Positions 10,251-21,887 of a DNA stretch of 64,000 bases are shown here, one piece after another. How positions within the stretch are numbered: position 1 is the stretch's first letter; every line of letters starts with the position of its first letter. The notes below the pieces were generated by a model that saw only the letters and a program-made list of their open reading frames with translations, had not been told where the DNA came from and did no database searches. The stretch comes from Linanthus parryae (taxonomy: Eukaryota; Streptophyta; Magnoliopsida; Ericales; Polemoniaceae): NCBI GenBank assembly GCA_023055425.1, contig JALGPY010000005.1:9573501-9637500 (forward strand). Direction: 5' to 3'. The translations under genes were made by a program, and so were the position numbers.

Positions 10251-11068
10251 TGGGTATTTGTATAGAAAATAGATATATTGGTATAAGGTTTAAATCATAA
10301 TCAAATACTGTATTTTGAAGAAAAGTGTTATGTTTCGCCTTTTTTTTTTATAGTCCTCAATTTCACTGTTCATATGAGTTCTCCAATTAGTGGTATCAGA
10401 AGAATAAATTTGAAGAAATTGTGCCAGCCTTTAATTTCACCTTTCGTGTGGGGCTCTTATATTTGTGCTAAGAATTTAAAAATAAATTGTAAATCTAATT
10501 TTAAGCTATCATATCGTTATACAAAATGGTGAAATACAAAGTGAAAAGTAAGTAGTTAAGCATATCAACCATCTATTTTGAATTTAACGAGGATGAAGAG
10601 AGAAAAAGTTGAAGACCTTCATCCTCGGTCCTGAACACTTACTGAAAAAACGTTCATAATTCAAATCAGTCTTTTTCCAAACACTCTCACCGAAGACTGT
10701 CTCGATTGTTGAAAAGGTTGGAAAAATATAATACAACTGTTCTTAATGAATTTGATTGATACACAAATATCCGTAGTAATATTTTAAGAAGTGACAAGAA
10801 CTAGTAAACTAGCAACTTTCTAAGAAAAACCCTACGAACGTCACTTTAACTAATCTTGCTTGGCGGACTTTGTTTAGTTTTGCTTTGTTATTCATTGGAT
10901 GGCTAGGAACAATAAAATCTTCCGTAAAAATCCTTTTGGCCCTCGTGCTATTATCAATAATGGCTATCACCGTGCCATTGAGTTTTCTTTCCTTCCTAAC
11001 AAACACAAATCTTCAATTTCAGCTAGCATTAGAATCAAATGAGAAAAAACCGCTTTTGGGTGGTCTTA
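10251..11068. other. Unassigned AT-rich DNA
   Basis: No gene is supported. Open frames of up to 76 codons cross 10809-11100 on both strands, but none resembles a known family. Confidence 0.4.
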
Positions 11069-11495
11069 GGGATAGTTTGGGAATGTTGTGGCGGTGCTAG
11101 AAGTTGTTGTGTTAGAATCACTGTGGAAAAGCTGCTGTGAATTTTAGTTAAAATATTGTTTGATAAATATTATGTGAAAGCTACTTTGCGATATTTACGT
11201 AGCAATTTTGTGTTTGGTAAAATCAACTGTGAAATTGCTGTGAGAAGGAAAATGGCAAAAATATATTACATGTATCAGTTCCGTAAAGATAAATATTGAG
11301 ATTTTTCGAATTTTTAGGTTAAAATTGGCTGTAGAAAAATTAATCAAAAGCGATTTCCGGGAAAGTATCTCCCCCCTTCTTCCTGAAAGCTGCTGTGAGA
11401 CAGCAGAAACCGTCTGAAAAGTCGAAAAAATATTTTTACCAAACGCACTAAAACTACTTCAGCTGCTGGCAGCATAAGCATTCCCAAACAGGCCC
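11069..11495. mobile_element. MITE, copy 1 of a family with gtttgggaatg ends
   Basis: The left end ggatagtttgggaatg and right end cattcccaaacaggccc are inverted repeats. A second copy lies at 17551-17964, and the two share most of their interior (for example gtttggtaaaatcaa and ctgctgtgagacagca). The ends resemble the widespread plant hAT-type MITEs that begin GGGCCTGTTTGG. I could not resolve a clean target duplication. Confidence 0.7.
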
Positions 11496-11639
11496 TTAAA
11501 CTTAGTACGGATGGTAGTGTTGAAAGTCATTCTGAGATTGCTGTGTTTTCTGCCATCACCAATGTAACTAGATTATAGGTTATCATAAGTAACTTTTCTG
11601 ACATTCGGTGTTTGAACCGGAAGTGGATGCTTCTATTAG

Positions 11640-11957
11640 AGAAGGAATGAAGTTGACATGCAACAGGGAATCAGATCTCTAGCTATTACTTGTGACTCCT
11701 CTTCTGTTATTGCTACTATCATTTCTGAATCTCATCCATTTCCTTGGATTCTTCCTTTGGTCAGGGAGTGCCACAGAATGCTCCAGGACCTGAGGCAGTG
11801 GAAGCTCCAGCATCAACACAGGGAAACTAATCAAGTTGCAAATACACTACCAAGCATGGGAAGAAATCAACTGACTTTTGTGTAACGTTATCTCCACTCT
11901 CCTTCCAGTCTGAGGGAGTTACTTGCGTTGTATAAGGAAGGGAGTATTCCCGCACAG
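11640..11957 (+). pseudogene. LINE 3' fragment, RNase H domain
   Basis: The frame from 11658 contains SLAITCDSSSVI and HQHRETNQVANTL. These match the DSxxVI and HVxRExNxxADxLA elements of the RNase H domain at the end of plant LINE ORF2. Downstream, in another frame, SLRELLALYKEG is the typical C-terminus of these proteins. The remainder of the element is absent, so this is a 5'-truncated copy on the plus strand, unlike the relic at 8.8-10.2 kb. Confidence 0.75.
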
Positions 11958-12262
11958 TAATCTCACAAACTGTCATTTTGACTATCTTTCGTTTCTTCTT
12001 TTGTGGACGCTTTTATGGTTTATCTCGTTGCCATCTATCTGGTTACGATGGTGCAAGTTAAGTTATCTCTTTCATCACAGACACACATGGTTACTCCGTA
12101 GATCGTTACTAATTTCAGAACTCGTGCTCATCAACTAACTCCATCAAGTTTCATCTTTGTGTTTGCTCGAGACCAAAACTACTCTCAAACGAAGATCAGA
12201 TCCCTATCGTCTCTCGATTATCTTGCAAAATACTAGGATGCACACATCACATCCTAGTGCAT

Positions 12263-12474
12263 GTCGCGGACCCATTAAGAGGGTTGTGGGGGACTATAGC
12301 CCTCACCCAATTTTCAGAAATTGTAAATTTACCATATATATGTTTGAGAAATTCAGTTTAGCCCCACTGAAATTAGATAATTATCCTTATAACTTATGTT
12401 TATTCATTAATATATTATATTTTGAAATTTAGCCGCGACTTGGAAAAAGTTCTGGATCCGCCCTTGATGTCGCC
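12263..12474. mobile_element. Small MITE of a gggcgga/tccgccc family
   Basis: The left part reads gtcgcggaccca...gggggactatagccc and the right part ttctggatccgcccttga. The interior, with repeated tagcccc-type words and AT-rich filler, resembles the element at 35508-35725. Boundaries are approximate and no target duplication was confirmed. Confidence 0.4.
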
Positions 12475-12608
12475 CCTCAGATTTTCCGTTCGGTTATGGA
12501 TAAGCTGTACTTCAAATGATAAGAGCATCTTTAATATGATCTGGTGACAATAGACACATACAATACTACTTCACACTCCTCGAGCAATTCTTAGGTATTC
12601 GAACGGCA

Positions 12609-12944
12609 TTATACGATTGTGGTTATTGGTCATAAAAAGCAAAGTACAGGTAGGTTTTGTTAAGAAATTGAAACTGGGGTGAGTTTTTGGTCAAAAATGG
12701 TAAAGTGCATATAGGTTTACGGCAAAAAAATCTAGAAAAAGATGTTAAAATGACGAAAATGACGAAGGTGCCTTTCATTTAAGTGTGGAAATGGGATTCC
12801 GTTATTTATTTCTAACGACGTTATAAGACTGTGGCTATTGGTCATAAAAAGCAAACTGCATACAAGTTTTGTTAGGAAATTGAAATTGCGGTGGTTCTTC
12901 GGTCAAAAATGGTATAGTGCACAAAGGTTTACGGTAAAAAATCA
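12609..12944. repeat. Diverged direct repeat of about 123 bp
   Basis: Segments 12609-12731 and 12821-12944 align over their whole length. Shared words include attggtcataaaaagcaaa, ggtcaaaaatggta and aggtttacgg. The repeats may be two copies of one small element or a local duplication. Confidence 0.65.
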
Positions 12945-13161
12945 TATACTTTTTTATAACCTATAGTGATAGTGGTAACCCTAGTAGGTACATGTGTCAG
13001 TTAATAAATGCTGTGAAACACTGCGTGTCAACCTGGCGTGGAGCTCTTGGAGCAAATAAAAATTTCTCGATACAAGAGACAAGTTTCATTCGTTTGTAGA
13101 ACCTAGTTGCACAAGTCCACATCATCTGTACCAAAGTGACTTGGGTTGGTTCGAGTTCGAC

Positions 13162-13861
13162 CATAGCTAGTAAAATACGGGACGAAAATAAATTGTGGTA
13201 CGGTTCGTACGTGTATTATACGATTTTATGTTAAAAATTCGTTAGTAAAAATTCGGCTTAAAAATACGATTTTGATAAATACACGATTTACTCATGACTA
13301 ACACATTACTTACGTGAAATAATATCAACCTATTTATGATCAAAACTTCTATAAAAAAAAGCTATTGCGCATTCTCCAATCTTAAGCCTTAATTATTTTA
13401 AAAATTAATAGTATAACACGTAAGACTCAAGATGCATGTATATATATACGCATGCATATATATAGCTATTTCAACTTAATAATTTTAAAGTTTTATAATA
13501 AAAACTTGCAAATCTTTATACTAATAAATATCTATAATAAAGAAAATATTATTTTTTACACTATTATTCTTTCAACAAAAATACTTATAATAAATAAATA
13601 GTAAGAAAATATTTAATAATAACTAATTACCATAACTTATAATATTTTGGATGACAATTTATTCCCTGCAATTTCGTATGGAAGAAGTTTTATTCGGAAG
13701 TATTATACGTTAAGACGTTAAATACGACTATTAAACTTTTTTGGTCAAAAGTTCGAGTATTTTTCATTAGGTCCAGCAATAGTACGAAATACGGAAGTAT
13801 TTTTCATTTATATGTAGGGACGGGTATTAAACGGAAAAATTCGGAGTATTTAGCAACTAGG
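13162..13861. mobile_element. AT-rich MITE-like element, probable hAT type
   Basis: The left end catagctagtaaaatac and right end gtatttagcaactagg are imperfect inverted repeats. The flanks agttcgac and ggttcgac match at 7 of 8 positions, the duplication length expected for hAT. The interior is AT-rich with scattered tacg and ttcg words and holds no coding sequence. Confidence 0.5.
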
Positions 13862-16451
13862 GGTTCGACTAGGATATCGCCATAGTGAGAACCAATTCAC
13901 TAAGTTCAGAAAGAGTTCTCTATGTGATCCAAGGAAACCCACAAGTCCGTCGATCATGGTATCCTTAACGGAGTTGGATTATGATTCTAGTTATCCTTCT
14001 ATGTAACCCCATAAGAGCACCCGTTCATTACAGAAAACACATAGCTGGAACAATGCCATACACCGTCTCCTTTAGGTTAGTCTTTTGTTCCTTGCCTTTA
14101 TCTGGACTTAATTTGATTAATCATACTAAATATGGACTAAAATGCAACCTTTTCAAACTTCAAGGGCTAAAGTTTAAATAGTTAAGAGTTGTAGATTTCA
14201 ACCCTTTGACTACCTGAGAGTGCCGTGAAAGGTGTTATTCATATTTTCGAGCATAGATTCACTTGTCTGAAAACTCAGGCTCAGTTCAGGACTACAATGC
14301 AATTTAATCAAACTTCACGGACATGAGTGTTAATAACTGGAACTTGAGAATCAATCTTAAGCAGGCAATTCTGTGATCAAACTCATGAGACTCGGAACTC
14401 AGGAGACTTGTCATTTTGAAGCATAATCGATGGTTTAGGAACAATCAAGGACTATACTGATAAGATTGAGACTTCAGGGGCGAATAGTAATTACGGACTA
14501 GTAGTTAGTAAGACAACTGATGCGAATTCTAACTCATTACTGGTGATATATACTGATAGCACATTTATGTTTTAATGTGTAGGGACTGCTGGGATAAAGA
14601 ATAAATTTCACTAATCAGGAAAATAGGCAAACTATCAAGTAAGCATATGTATGCTTACTTTCTTTTAAAAGAATGCCAAGTTATAAATATGTCAATATAC
14701 ATAGTATGCGAATATGAAATGCTTCATATTTACCTCTAGACCCTTGGTTGGTCAATTCTGTCTTCAAAATGAGTTTCGGTCTACGAGCTTCTTTAGTCGG
14801 GAGGAGGTAGCCCTGGCTATAGGCATTTAATGATCCAGTAGGGAGGAGGTAGCCCAGTCTAGTTATGTATTGGTCTTGTCTTGCCTTCCTTGCCGGAAGT
14901 CGAACATGATCTTCAATTGATATTAACTGCATATTAACTGATATTTGAATAACCGGTATAACCATCTTGTTGATATGTGATTTAAGTCAACTTATTGGAA
15001 GGTACATCTATAAGTGCGGGTTAAACAATTTAAAAACTGCACATATATATATATATTTGTTATAAATCCTATCCTAGTTATTGTAATGTGACGTCTTGAC
15101 GTCTCTGCCTTCTATGATTGGCAGGTGAGTTTGCGAGAAGTTGGGGAGTAGTCAAACACTTACTGGTTCATACGTCAGAGTATGCTTGTTATGGTGGTAA
15201 GTGTCTTTTAAGTTTCAGTTTCTTATTCCGTCTCATAACATAACCATTACAGTTTAACTCCTTGTTGAGCACTTTCGGGCTTAGCAGAGGAAACTCTAGA
15301 GAGTCTGGGGGATCTAAGTGCATTCCTCCAGCACTCAAGGATGGGGGTGTTAAAGATGGTATCAAAATATTGGTTATGTGAAGAGACATAATTAGAAATC
15401 CAACTAATAGGTGGATAGTGTTTTCAGTATTAAAACCGTATAAGGAACAAGACTAGAAATAGAATAGAATGGTTGGAGAGAGCCTTGGCGAGAGTGTTAT
15501 ATGTGCATATTTTGACCAAATAGGCCTATGCAAGTGGAATCTCATGATGAGATTCACAAGTAGCTGCATTGATTACATATTAAGAAAAGTGCATGATTAT
15601 GAGAATGGATAATGGATGTGGAAACTGTACGTGGATTGTTTCACCACCGGAATGATATGGAAATATGATAAAATGTTTGTATGAACCACGTATTGTATAA
15701 ATCAATCTAGCATAGCAACAATATTGCTTGAGGTTATTCGTCTTGTCAGCCAGGAAACGAGTATAAGGATATAAGAGACTCTACCAAAATATAACTATAA
15801 GTAAACTTTATAACTAGATAGGAACTAGAGTGGTTAAGTTTGGATACAATATTGTAGTTTGACGACCTTGTCCGACATCCTAGGTCTGAGTATAGTACAT
15901 GTTTAGGGAACAAGTAAGTGATGGTTAAGAACCACTAACAGATGAAATAGAGTTGCAAATGTAACGATACGGCGTTGTAGTATAATCTTTTAAGATTATG
16001 AGATGGCGAAAAGTGTACCTCGGGATATAGAAGGAAATATAGGAAGGGGTTACGAAATGACCAAGAGGGTGAGAATTTTCTCTCAGGTTTACTCTTAGGA
16101 CGGGATATAGGACTAGCAAATGATTGTGTCAAGGAAGAGGCTTGTGATGAGTTTGTTAATAGAAATAGGGAAGCTGGAATAGATAGACATTGTAAACGAT
16201 AAGTTGGATGGGAGCTGGAAGGGATTTGTGTAGAGATATTTAGAGGGTAAATGATAAGGTTATGTACTAAGTCCTAAGTGTGATGGGCCAGATTATTATA
16301 GGAGTTTTATTTAACAGCTTAGGTGAGAGAGAAATCCCACTGGGCATCTCCGGAGAGTCTGGGGGATCAAAGTGTAGTTTTCCAACACTTTTGAAAGTAA
16401 TGTTAATTAATGCATTTGAGGAAAAGATATAAGAGACAGAGAAATTTCAGT
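13862..16451. other. Unassigned repeat-derived DNA
   Basis: No frame above 100 codons and no domain is recognisable. A 65-bp motif containing gagagtctgggggatc occurs twice in direct orientation (15288-15352 and 16340-16405). A gggaggaggtagccc word is repeated at about 14809 and 14841. The texture resembles a decayed retroelement, but I cannot assign it. Confidence 0.4.
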
Positions 16452-17300
16452 GGAGGTGTCAAAATTTGTACACACAAAATTTATGCTAATAAAATAAAAT
16501 CCATAACTTAGAGTAACAAATATTTTTATTAATGTAATGAATGTACGGTATTACATTGAAAAGGTAAATATCTAAACAGAAATTTGAATCATCTGATTCT
16601 TTTCCTTGAACTTTCAATGAAGACTTTAGCAGCTTGATCTCCGTTCGAACATGCATGAGTTCTTTGATATGAAAAATACGTTGAAGATTTTGAAGAACGC
16701 GAAGAACTTACTTGAAAATCTTCGAACGTCTTGAAGAGCCGCGTGATGATATTGATGATCGATGGATGTATGAACTCTTAAAGAATTTAGTAGGTTGATC
16801 TTCAGAGCTCTCTCCTTCGTACAAGATCGAATTATGTGATTTACGGCCATTGAGTGACCCCTTTAAATAGGCAACGGGGTAAGAGTTGTAACCCAATTAC
16901 AACTCGTACTAATATTTATCTTTAATTAATTAAATTAATAAAAGAATAGCCCCCACCAATCACTTAATTACTAAATCATAATTTATTTTGAAATAATGAT
17001 ATATAAATTTAAATATATATATATATATTTATTTTCTGCACCAATTTAACAAGTGGCGCGATATAATTGTCCAAACTTGCTAGTTTGATGACTGCATTAA
17101 TTTAACAAGTGACACTCTTTCATTGGCCGTGCTCGCTGACCGGTAGGCATAGTGACATGGCGTCACGGCCGTCTTTGCTTGTTAATAAACTTTGTCTTAT
17201 TTACAATTTGGTCCCAAAATTAATCATCACATGTGAACAATAGATTGAGAAGCATCACTGTTTGGTCCCTCAAATAAACACGTGGCGCTATACTATATGT
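16452..17300 (-). mobile_element. Probable solo LTR, minus strand
   Basis: Read on the minus strand, it contains a TATA-like tatttaaa near 16862, a transcribed leader and a terminal stretch ending in tttgacacctcca, where the LTR would stop in CA. No primer site or coding region follows on that side, so a solo LTR is more likely than a full element. The upstream boundary is uncertain. Confidence 0.4.
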
Positions 17301-17377
17301 CGTAATTTTGTATGTCTAGAAAGTGTTGTCCTAGGATCTCATGAGAAGGGAGGGGATGACCTCCAGGTTGGATTCAA

Positions 17378-17552
17378 TTGCCTAGTTTGAAAGAAATAGA
17401 TTATTGGATAAATTATTAAATGAGTGATGAAGTGGTAGAGTGTTGGAAGCCCTTCCATGAGATCTTGGGTTCAAACTCGGTTTACGACAAAATAATTTCT
17501 CAAAAAAATTAAAAAAAAAATCATTTAATAATCTTTCTCATCCAAACTAAGG
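17378..17552 (+). mobile_element. SINE-like tRNA-derived body between inverted arms
   Basis: A pol III-like A box (agtggtagagtgttgg, from 17431) and B box (gggttcaaactc, 17467-17478) are followed by an A-rich tail ending at 17520. This body lies between inverted arms: cctagtttgaaag...attattaaatga on the left and tcatttaataat...ccaaactaagg on the right. The combination suggests a SINE inserted in, or carried by, a small TIR element. Confidence 0.5.
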
Positions 17553-17964
17553 ACTAGTTTGAGAATGCTGTGACGGTGTATAAAATCTGATTTAAAAACA
17601 CACTGTGGCAAAATTGCTGTGATTTTTTGATAAAATGTTGTTTGGTAAATATTACGTGAAAGGTGCAGTGAAATACTGATATATTAATTTTGTGTTTGGT
17701 AAAATCAATTGTGAAGTTGCTGTGAGAGAATAAAATGAAAAAAATATATGACACGGGTCATTTCTGTAAAGATAACTTTTGAAATTTTTAGAAATTGTAA
17801 GGTTATAATCGGTTGTAGATAAATTAATTAGAAACGTTATCTCCCCCATTGCTTTCTGAAAATTGCTGTGAGACAGCAAAAACTGTACAGAAAAAAAATA
17901 GAGATCTTATTTTTAAAAAACACACTAAAATTGTTTATTCAGCAGAATCATTCCCAAATTGACC
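17551..17964. mobile_element. MITE, copy 2 of the gtttgggaatg family
   Basis: The element is 414 bp, same orientation and same interior landmarks as the copy at 11069-11495. Its ends are more decayed (ggactagtttgagaatg and cattcccaaattgacc). It abuts the SINE-like element on its left. Confidence 0.65.
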
Positions 17965-18080
17965 ATAATCAAATAATCTTTTGATGAAGACAAAAAAAGA
18001 AGGGTACAAAGATGGACTTAAGTGATAAACAGTGAACTTAAATGGGTCAAAGTTCAATTTTCACAAAATATATCTGATAG

Positions 18081-18405
18081 CTAACATAGGAAAGCTGGCA
18101 GCCGCTTAAATGTACGCCATTTCCCCCTCTTCTCTTCTCTCCTCTCCTGTCCTCTCCCGAAACCCAAAATCAACCGAGGCCCTTTCGTCACCAAATCGAA
18201 CCAGTAGAGAGTGAAATCACCGATTCGAGGTTCTCTCTCGTCACCGGCATTCGTTGAATCACAGTCACAGGTATGCATTTGCTTTTACATTCACTCTCTC
18301 CCGTACTTGGAAATCACAATGTCTCCTCTGTTTTCCCTCTTTGTTCCGAACGCTAGGGTTTCGTGTTTTCCTTCGTCGTTTGCGGCGTGTGACAGAAGGA
18401 GCGAG
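18081..18405 (+). promoter_or_regulatory. Gene B promoter, 5' leader and probable leader intron
   Basis: A pyrimidine patch of tct/cct words at about 18120-18155, typical of plant core promoters, precedes the leader. A good donor, cacag|gtatgc, lies at 18271 and an acceptor, gtgacag, ends at 18395, only 10 bp before the ATG. This suggests an intron in the 5' leader. No clear TATA box is visible. Confidence 0.45.
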
Positions 18406-20704
18406 ATGAGTCAAACGGTATGTTTTGTCTCTCTTCCGGCGTCTATTCTTCACTTGATATATGTTTCCACTTTTGAAGACTTAGGGTTTCGAATTTTCGT
18501 GATTAGAATGTATGATTTTTAGATGAAGTTTTCTCACATTGCATCTTATTTGTTCTTCCATCTCTTAGCAGCCGACGCAGAAGACGGTGCAGCAACGCTT
18601 CAGACCGGATAATTTCGTCCCCTTGACGGTGTTGTCTGACGAATCTGAAGAAGGGAGATATATTCGACCACGTTGCGTGAACGACGAACTTGTCAAGGAG
18701 GTACGAACTCGTAGTCAAATTATGAATTTGTGAATGAGTCGATAAAACTCGTTTTGACAATTGGTTAAAAAATGTTTCGTCACAGCGTTCTCCTATTGTG
18801 AACACTCCTTCGGACAGCGACAATGAGTCCGAGGATTCAACCCAAGTTGAAAGTCTTCCCCCCAAGCAGGGAACAAATGTAATTTCTTATCTAACTTTGG
18901 TGGTTAAGCTATTCTAAAAAGTCAGAAAAATGCACTTTCCATACGCGATTCACATTATAGTTGTAGAATAAAGTAACACCCGTATCTATTTCTTGCATTT
19001 GTAACATGTGATTTTCTTAAATATGCAGAGAGGTCTGGGTGATGCAAGTCCAGAAAGTACGGATAAGAAGAGGAAGAAGGGAAGTAAGTAGTACATACAT
19101 TATCACTAATACAATGTTTATCCAAGTGTATATACCTGTAGTCAACAAGTTGCTTAACCTGTACACCTTGGAACATATTTTTTGCATGCAAGAATAGATG
19201 AACTCAGCTTATTAGTAGTATTGGCCTCTCTAGGATCAGTATCTTTATTACTATAGTTATGTGATACTATGTTACTCGATCCTGGGAATACTTCTTACTC
19301 GGTAGTTTCTTTCTATATCTCGTGCTAGGTATGGCTGAAGATTCCGCATGGGCACTCCAGAACTTTCTTTCTCTTTACGGCGAAGAGTCGACGAGGGATG
19401 CGATGAACGGACAGGATCTCGGCGCCATCAACCAGGCCGAGTCTCTTGGAAGCGGCGGAGGAGGCGGAGGTGGATACGGGGGCGGTGGCGGTGGCGGTTC
19501 GTACGGAGGCGGCAGCAGAGGAGGCAGAGGTGGATACGGGGGCGGTGGCGGTTCGTACGGAGGCGGCAGCGGAGGAGGCGGAGGTGGATACGGGGGCGGT
19601 GGCGGTTCGTACGGAGGCGGCAGCAGAGGAGGCGGAGGTGGATACGGGGGCGGTGGCGGTTCGTACGGAGGCGGCAGCGGAGGAGGCGGAGGTGGATACG
19701 GGGGCGGTGGCGGTGGCGGTTCGTACGGAGGCGGCAGCAGAGGAGGCAGAGGTGGATACGGGGGCGGTGGCGGTTCGTACGGAGGCGGCAGCGGAGGAGG
19801 CGGAGGTGGATACGGGGGCGGTGGCGGTTCGTACGGAGGCGGCAGCAGAGGAGGCGGAGGTGGATACGGGGGCGGTGGCGGTTCGTACGGAGGCGGCAGC
19901 GGAGGAGGCGGAGGTGGATACGGGGGCGGTGGCGGTGGCGGTTCGTACGGAGGCGGCAGCAGAGGAGGCAGAGGTGGATACGGGGGCGGTGGCGGTTCGT
20001 ACGGAGGCGGCAGCGGAGGAGGCGGAGGTGGATACGGGGGCGGTGGCGGTTCGTACGGAGGCGGCAGCAGAGGAGGCGGAGGTGGATACGGGGGCGGTGG
20101 CGGTTCGTACGGAGGCGGCAGCGGAGGAGGCGGAGGTGGATACGGGGGCGGTGGCGGTTCGCACGGGGGCGGCAGCGGATATGTCAGTGGTAGCCGTGGA
20201 GGAGGCGGTGGAGGATACTACTATGGAGGTGGCGGTGGTTATGGAGGACCTGGAGTCGGTGGATCCGTCGGTGGTTATGGAGGATCGGGTGGCGCTGGAT
20301 ACGGTGGTGGATACGTCAGTGGTTACGGTGGATCTGTTGGCGGTGGTTATGGAGGATCTGGTGGCGGTGTTTATGGAGGATCTGGTGGCGGTGGATACAG
20401 CGGTGGTTATGGTGGATATGGTGGCGGTGGATATGGAGGATTTGGTGGCGGTGGAGGATCTGGTGGCGGTGGATACGGTGGTGGTTATGGAGGATATGGT
20501 GGCGGTGGATATGGAGGATTTGGTGGCGGTGGAGGATCTGGTGGCGGTGGATACGGTGGTGGTTATGGTGGATATGGCGGCCGTGGTTACCGAGGATCTG
20601 GCGGCGGTGGATACGGCGGTGGGTATGGAGGATCTGGCGGCGGTGGTCATGGAGGATCTGGTGGCGGTGGTCGTGGCGGTGGTGGCGAGTGGTTTCCACA
20701 GTGA
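18406..20704 (+). CDS. Gene B: GRY/SP-module protein with a giant glycine-rich tail
   Basis: The inferred exons are 18406-18417 (MSQT), 18569-18700, 18786-18878, 19029-19083 and 19329-20704. Every intron is GT-AG, and the frame stays open to a TGA at 20702-20704, giving about 555 residues. Exon 2 (RFRPDNFVPL...EEGRYIRP) and exon 3 (RSPIVNTPSDSDNESED) are homologous to exons 4 and 5 of gene A. Exon 4 ends in the basic cluster KKRKKG, a plausible nuclear signal. The last exon has about 40 ordinary residues (AEDSAWALQNFLSLYGEE) and then more than 400 residues of Gly/Tyr/Ser repeats such as GGGGGSYGGGSRGG. Read from 19322 alone it would look like an ordinary glycine-rich protein. The splice chain shows it lacks a signal peptide, so a wall-protein role is unlikely. 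YG/SYGG-rich tails are associated with RNA-binding and condensate-forming proteins, but no RRM or zinc finger is present; its role is unknown. Confidence 0.75.
19475..20140 (+). repeat. Perfect 222-bp higher-order repeat, three copies, in gene B
   Basis: Copies start at 19475, 19697 and 19919, and I see no base differences among them. Each copy has four subunits of 60, 54, 54 and 54 bp, which differ in one GGTGGC insertion and in AGA/GGA codons. Unit length is a multiple of three, so the frame is kept. A fourth, partial set of subunits continues from 20141, and a looser YGGSGGG repeat follows to the stop codon. Confidence 0.93.
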
Positions 20705-21381
20705 GGTTTCTATAAGAACTGGTTCATTCTTGGTATGACAGTGAAGGTGATTTTTCCAATTGCACATTGAATCTCTGTTTCTTTTCTCATTGCGCCCCCT
20801 CTTATTAGTGCCTTATGACCACGTGTCCTTGACAATTTAATTTTCATAAACCCGCTTTGTGATGCCTGGGTTGTGGAATTTCTTGGGGAGTGGCCACTGG
20901 CATGTCCATGACATGAAATTCCGACTCAGAAAATTATCTATGTAGGAAAATGGACTTTGGACTTGTGGTTTAATAGCTTTAATACCTTCCTTAATGTGCG
21001 AACAAGTGCAAATGAAGAACGCTGAGTTAATTAGAGAAGATGAAAGTGTACTCATATTTTTCTTATTGCCGTTAGATGTTTGATTATGCATTCGAATTAT
21101 AAATCCCCCAATAGGCCAACAGGTTGTGCCTCAATTGAGTTATCTATTGTAGTCAGTTTGCAGCATTTCACGGATTGTTCTGTGGATGTTAACACACCAG
21201 GCTTTCAGCAGACTCATTACTGTTGTCCAGCAGAATACATGTAGTTGAGTTTCTTGATGGAATGTATTGGTAGAATTCTCAGTCTATTCTTGAGATTTTT
21301 TTTTTTTCAATGACTAAGAGTCACAACATACTAGTTTATTGAACAAATACAAGTATACAACAGTAGTAATCTCTTCTACAG

Positions 21382-21387
<6 letters not shown>

Positions 21388-21427
<40 letters not shown>
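21388..21427. repeat. Poly(T) tract, 40 bases
   Basis: A homopolymer run. It could be the tail of an old minus-strand retroposon, but no body is recognisable to its right. Confidence 0.9.
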
Positions 21428-21428
<1 letters not shown>

Positions 21429-21837
21429 ATACAGTGGTTCAAAATGACTGTTCAGAAACCTTTTTACTCGGTCTCGTCCTCCGTAGGCTGCTGCTTTTCT
21501 GAAAGCGCTAGAATTGAAAACACTATAATAAGCCGGTCAACGGGCCGGTTCTGGGTAGACCCGAGGCAGAACCAACACGACCCAAAAGAAAAAGACCCCA
21601 AACCCAGAACCGCACCATGAAGCTCCACACCCGTCGGCTCCGGAACAGCCGCGACCCAGAACCGATGGGTCAGAACCCACGACCCGTTGGAGACCCGCGA
21701 TTGACAAATGATTGATCAATGAAGCAATGCTAGTTTTGCTTCTGCTAGTCAAAGACAGATAGTTTGCGATGAGAAAGTTGGCGAGAGATGAGATTTGAGA
21801 TCTTAATAATATGGGCACGGTGATATGAAACTAACAG

Positions 21838-21840
<3 letters not shown>

Positions 21841-21882
<42 letters not shown>
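21841..21882. repeat. (GA)n microsatellite
   Basis: About 20 GA units. Shorter GA tracts follow at about 22090-22110 and 22254-22270. Confidence 0.95.

Positions 21883-21887
<5 letters not shown>

Noticed and set aside
19325..20767. A 480-codon minus-strand frame and 430- and 281-codon frames on the plus strand across the glycine-rich exon of gene B
   Set aside because: The repeat units are multiples of three and contain no stop in several frames, so long shadow frames are expected. Only the Gly/Tyr/Ser frame joins upstream exons and has a sensible composition.
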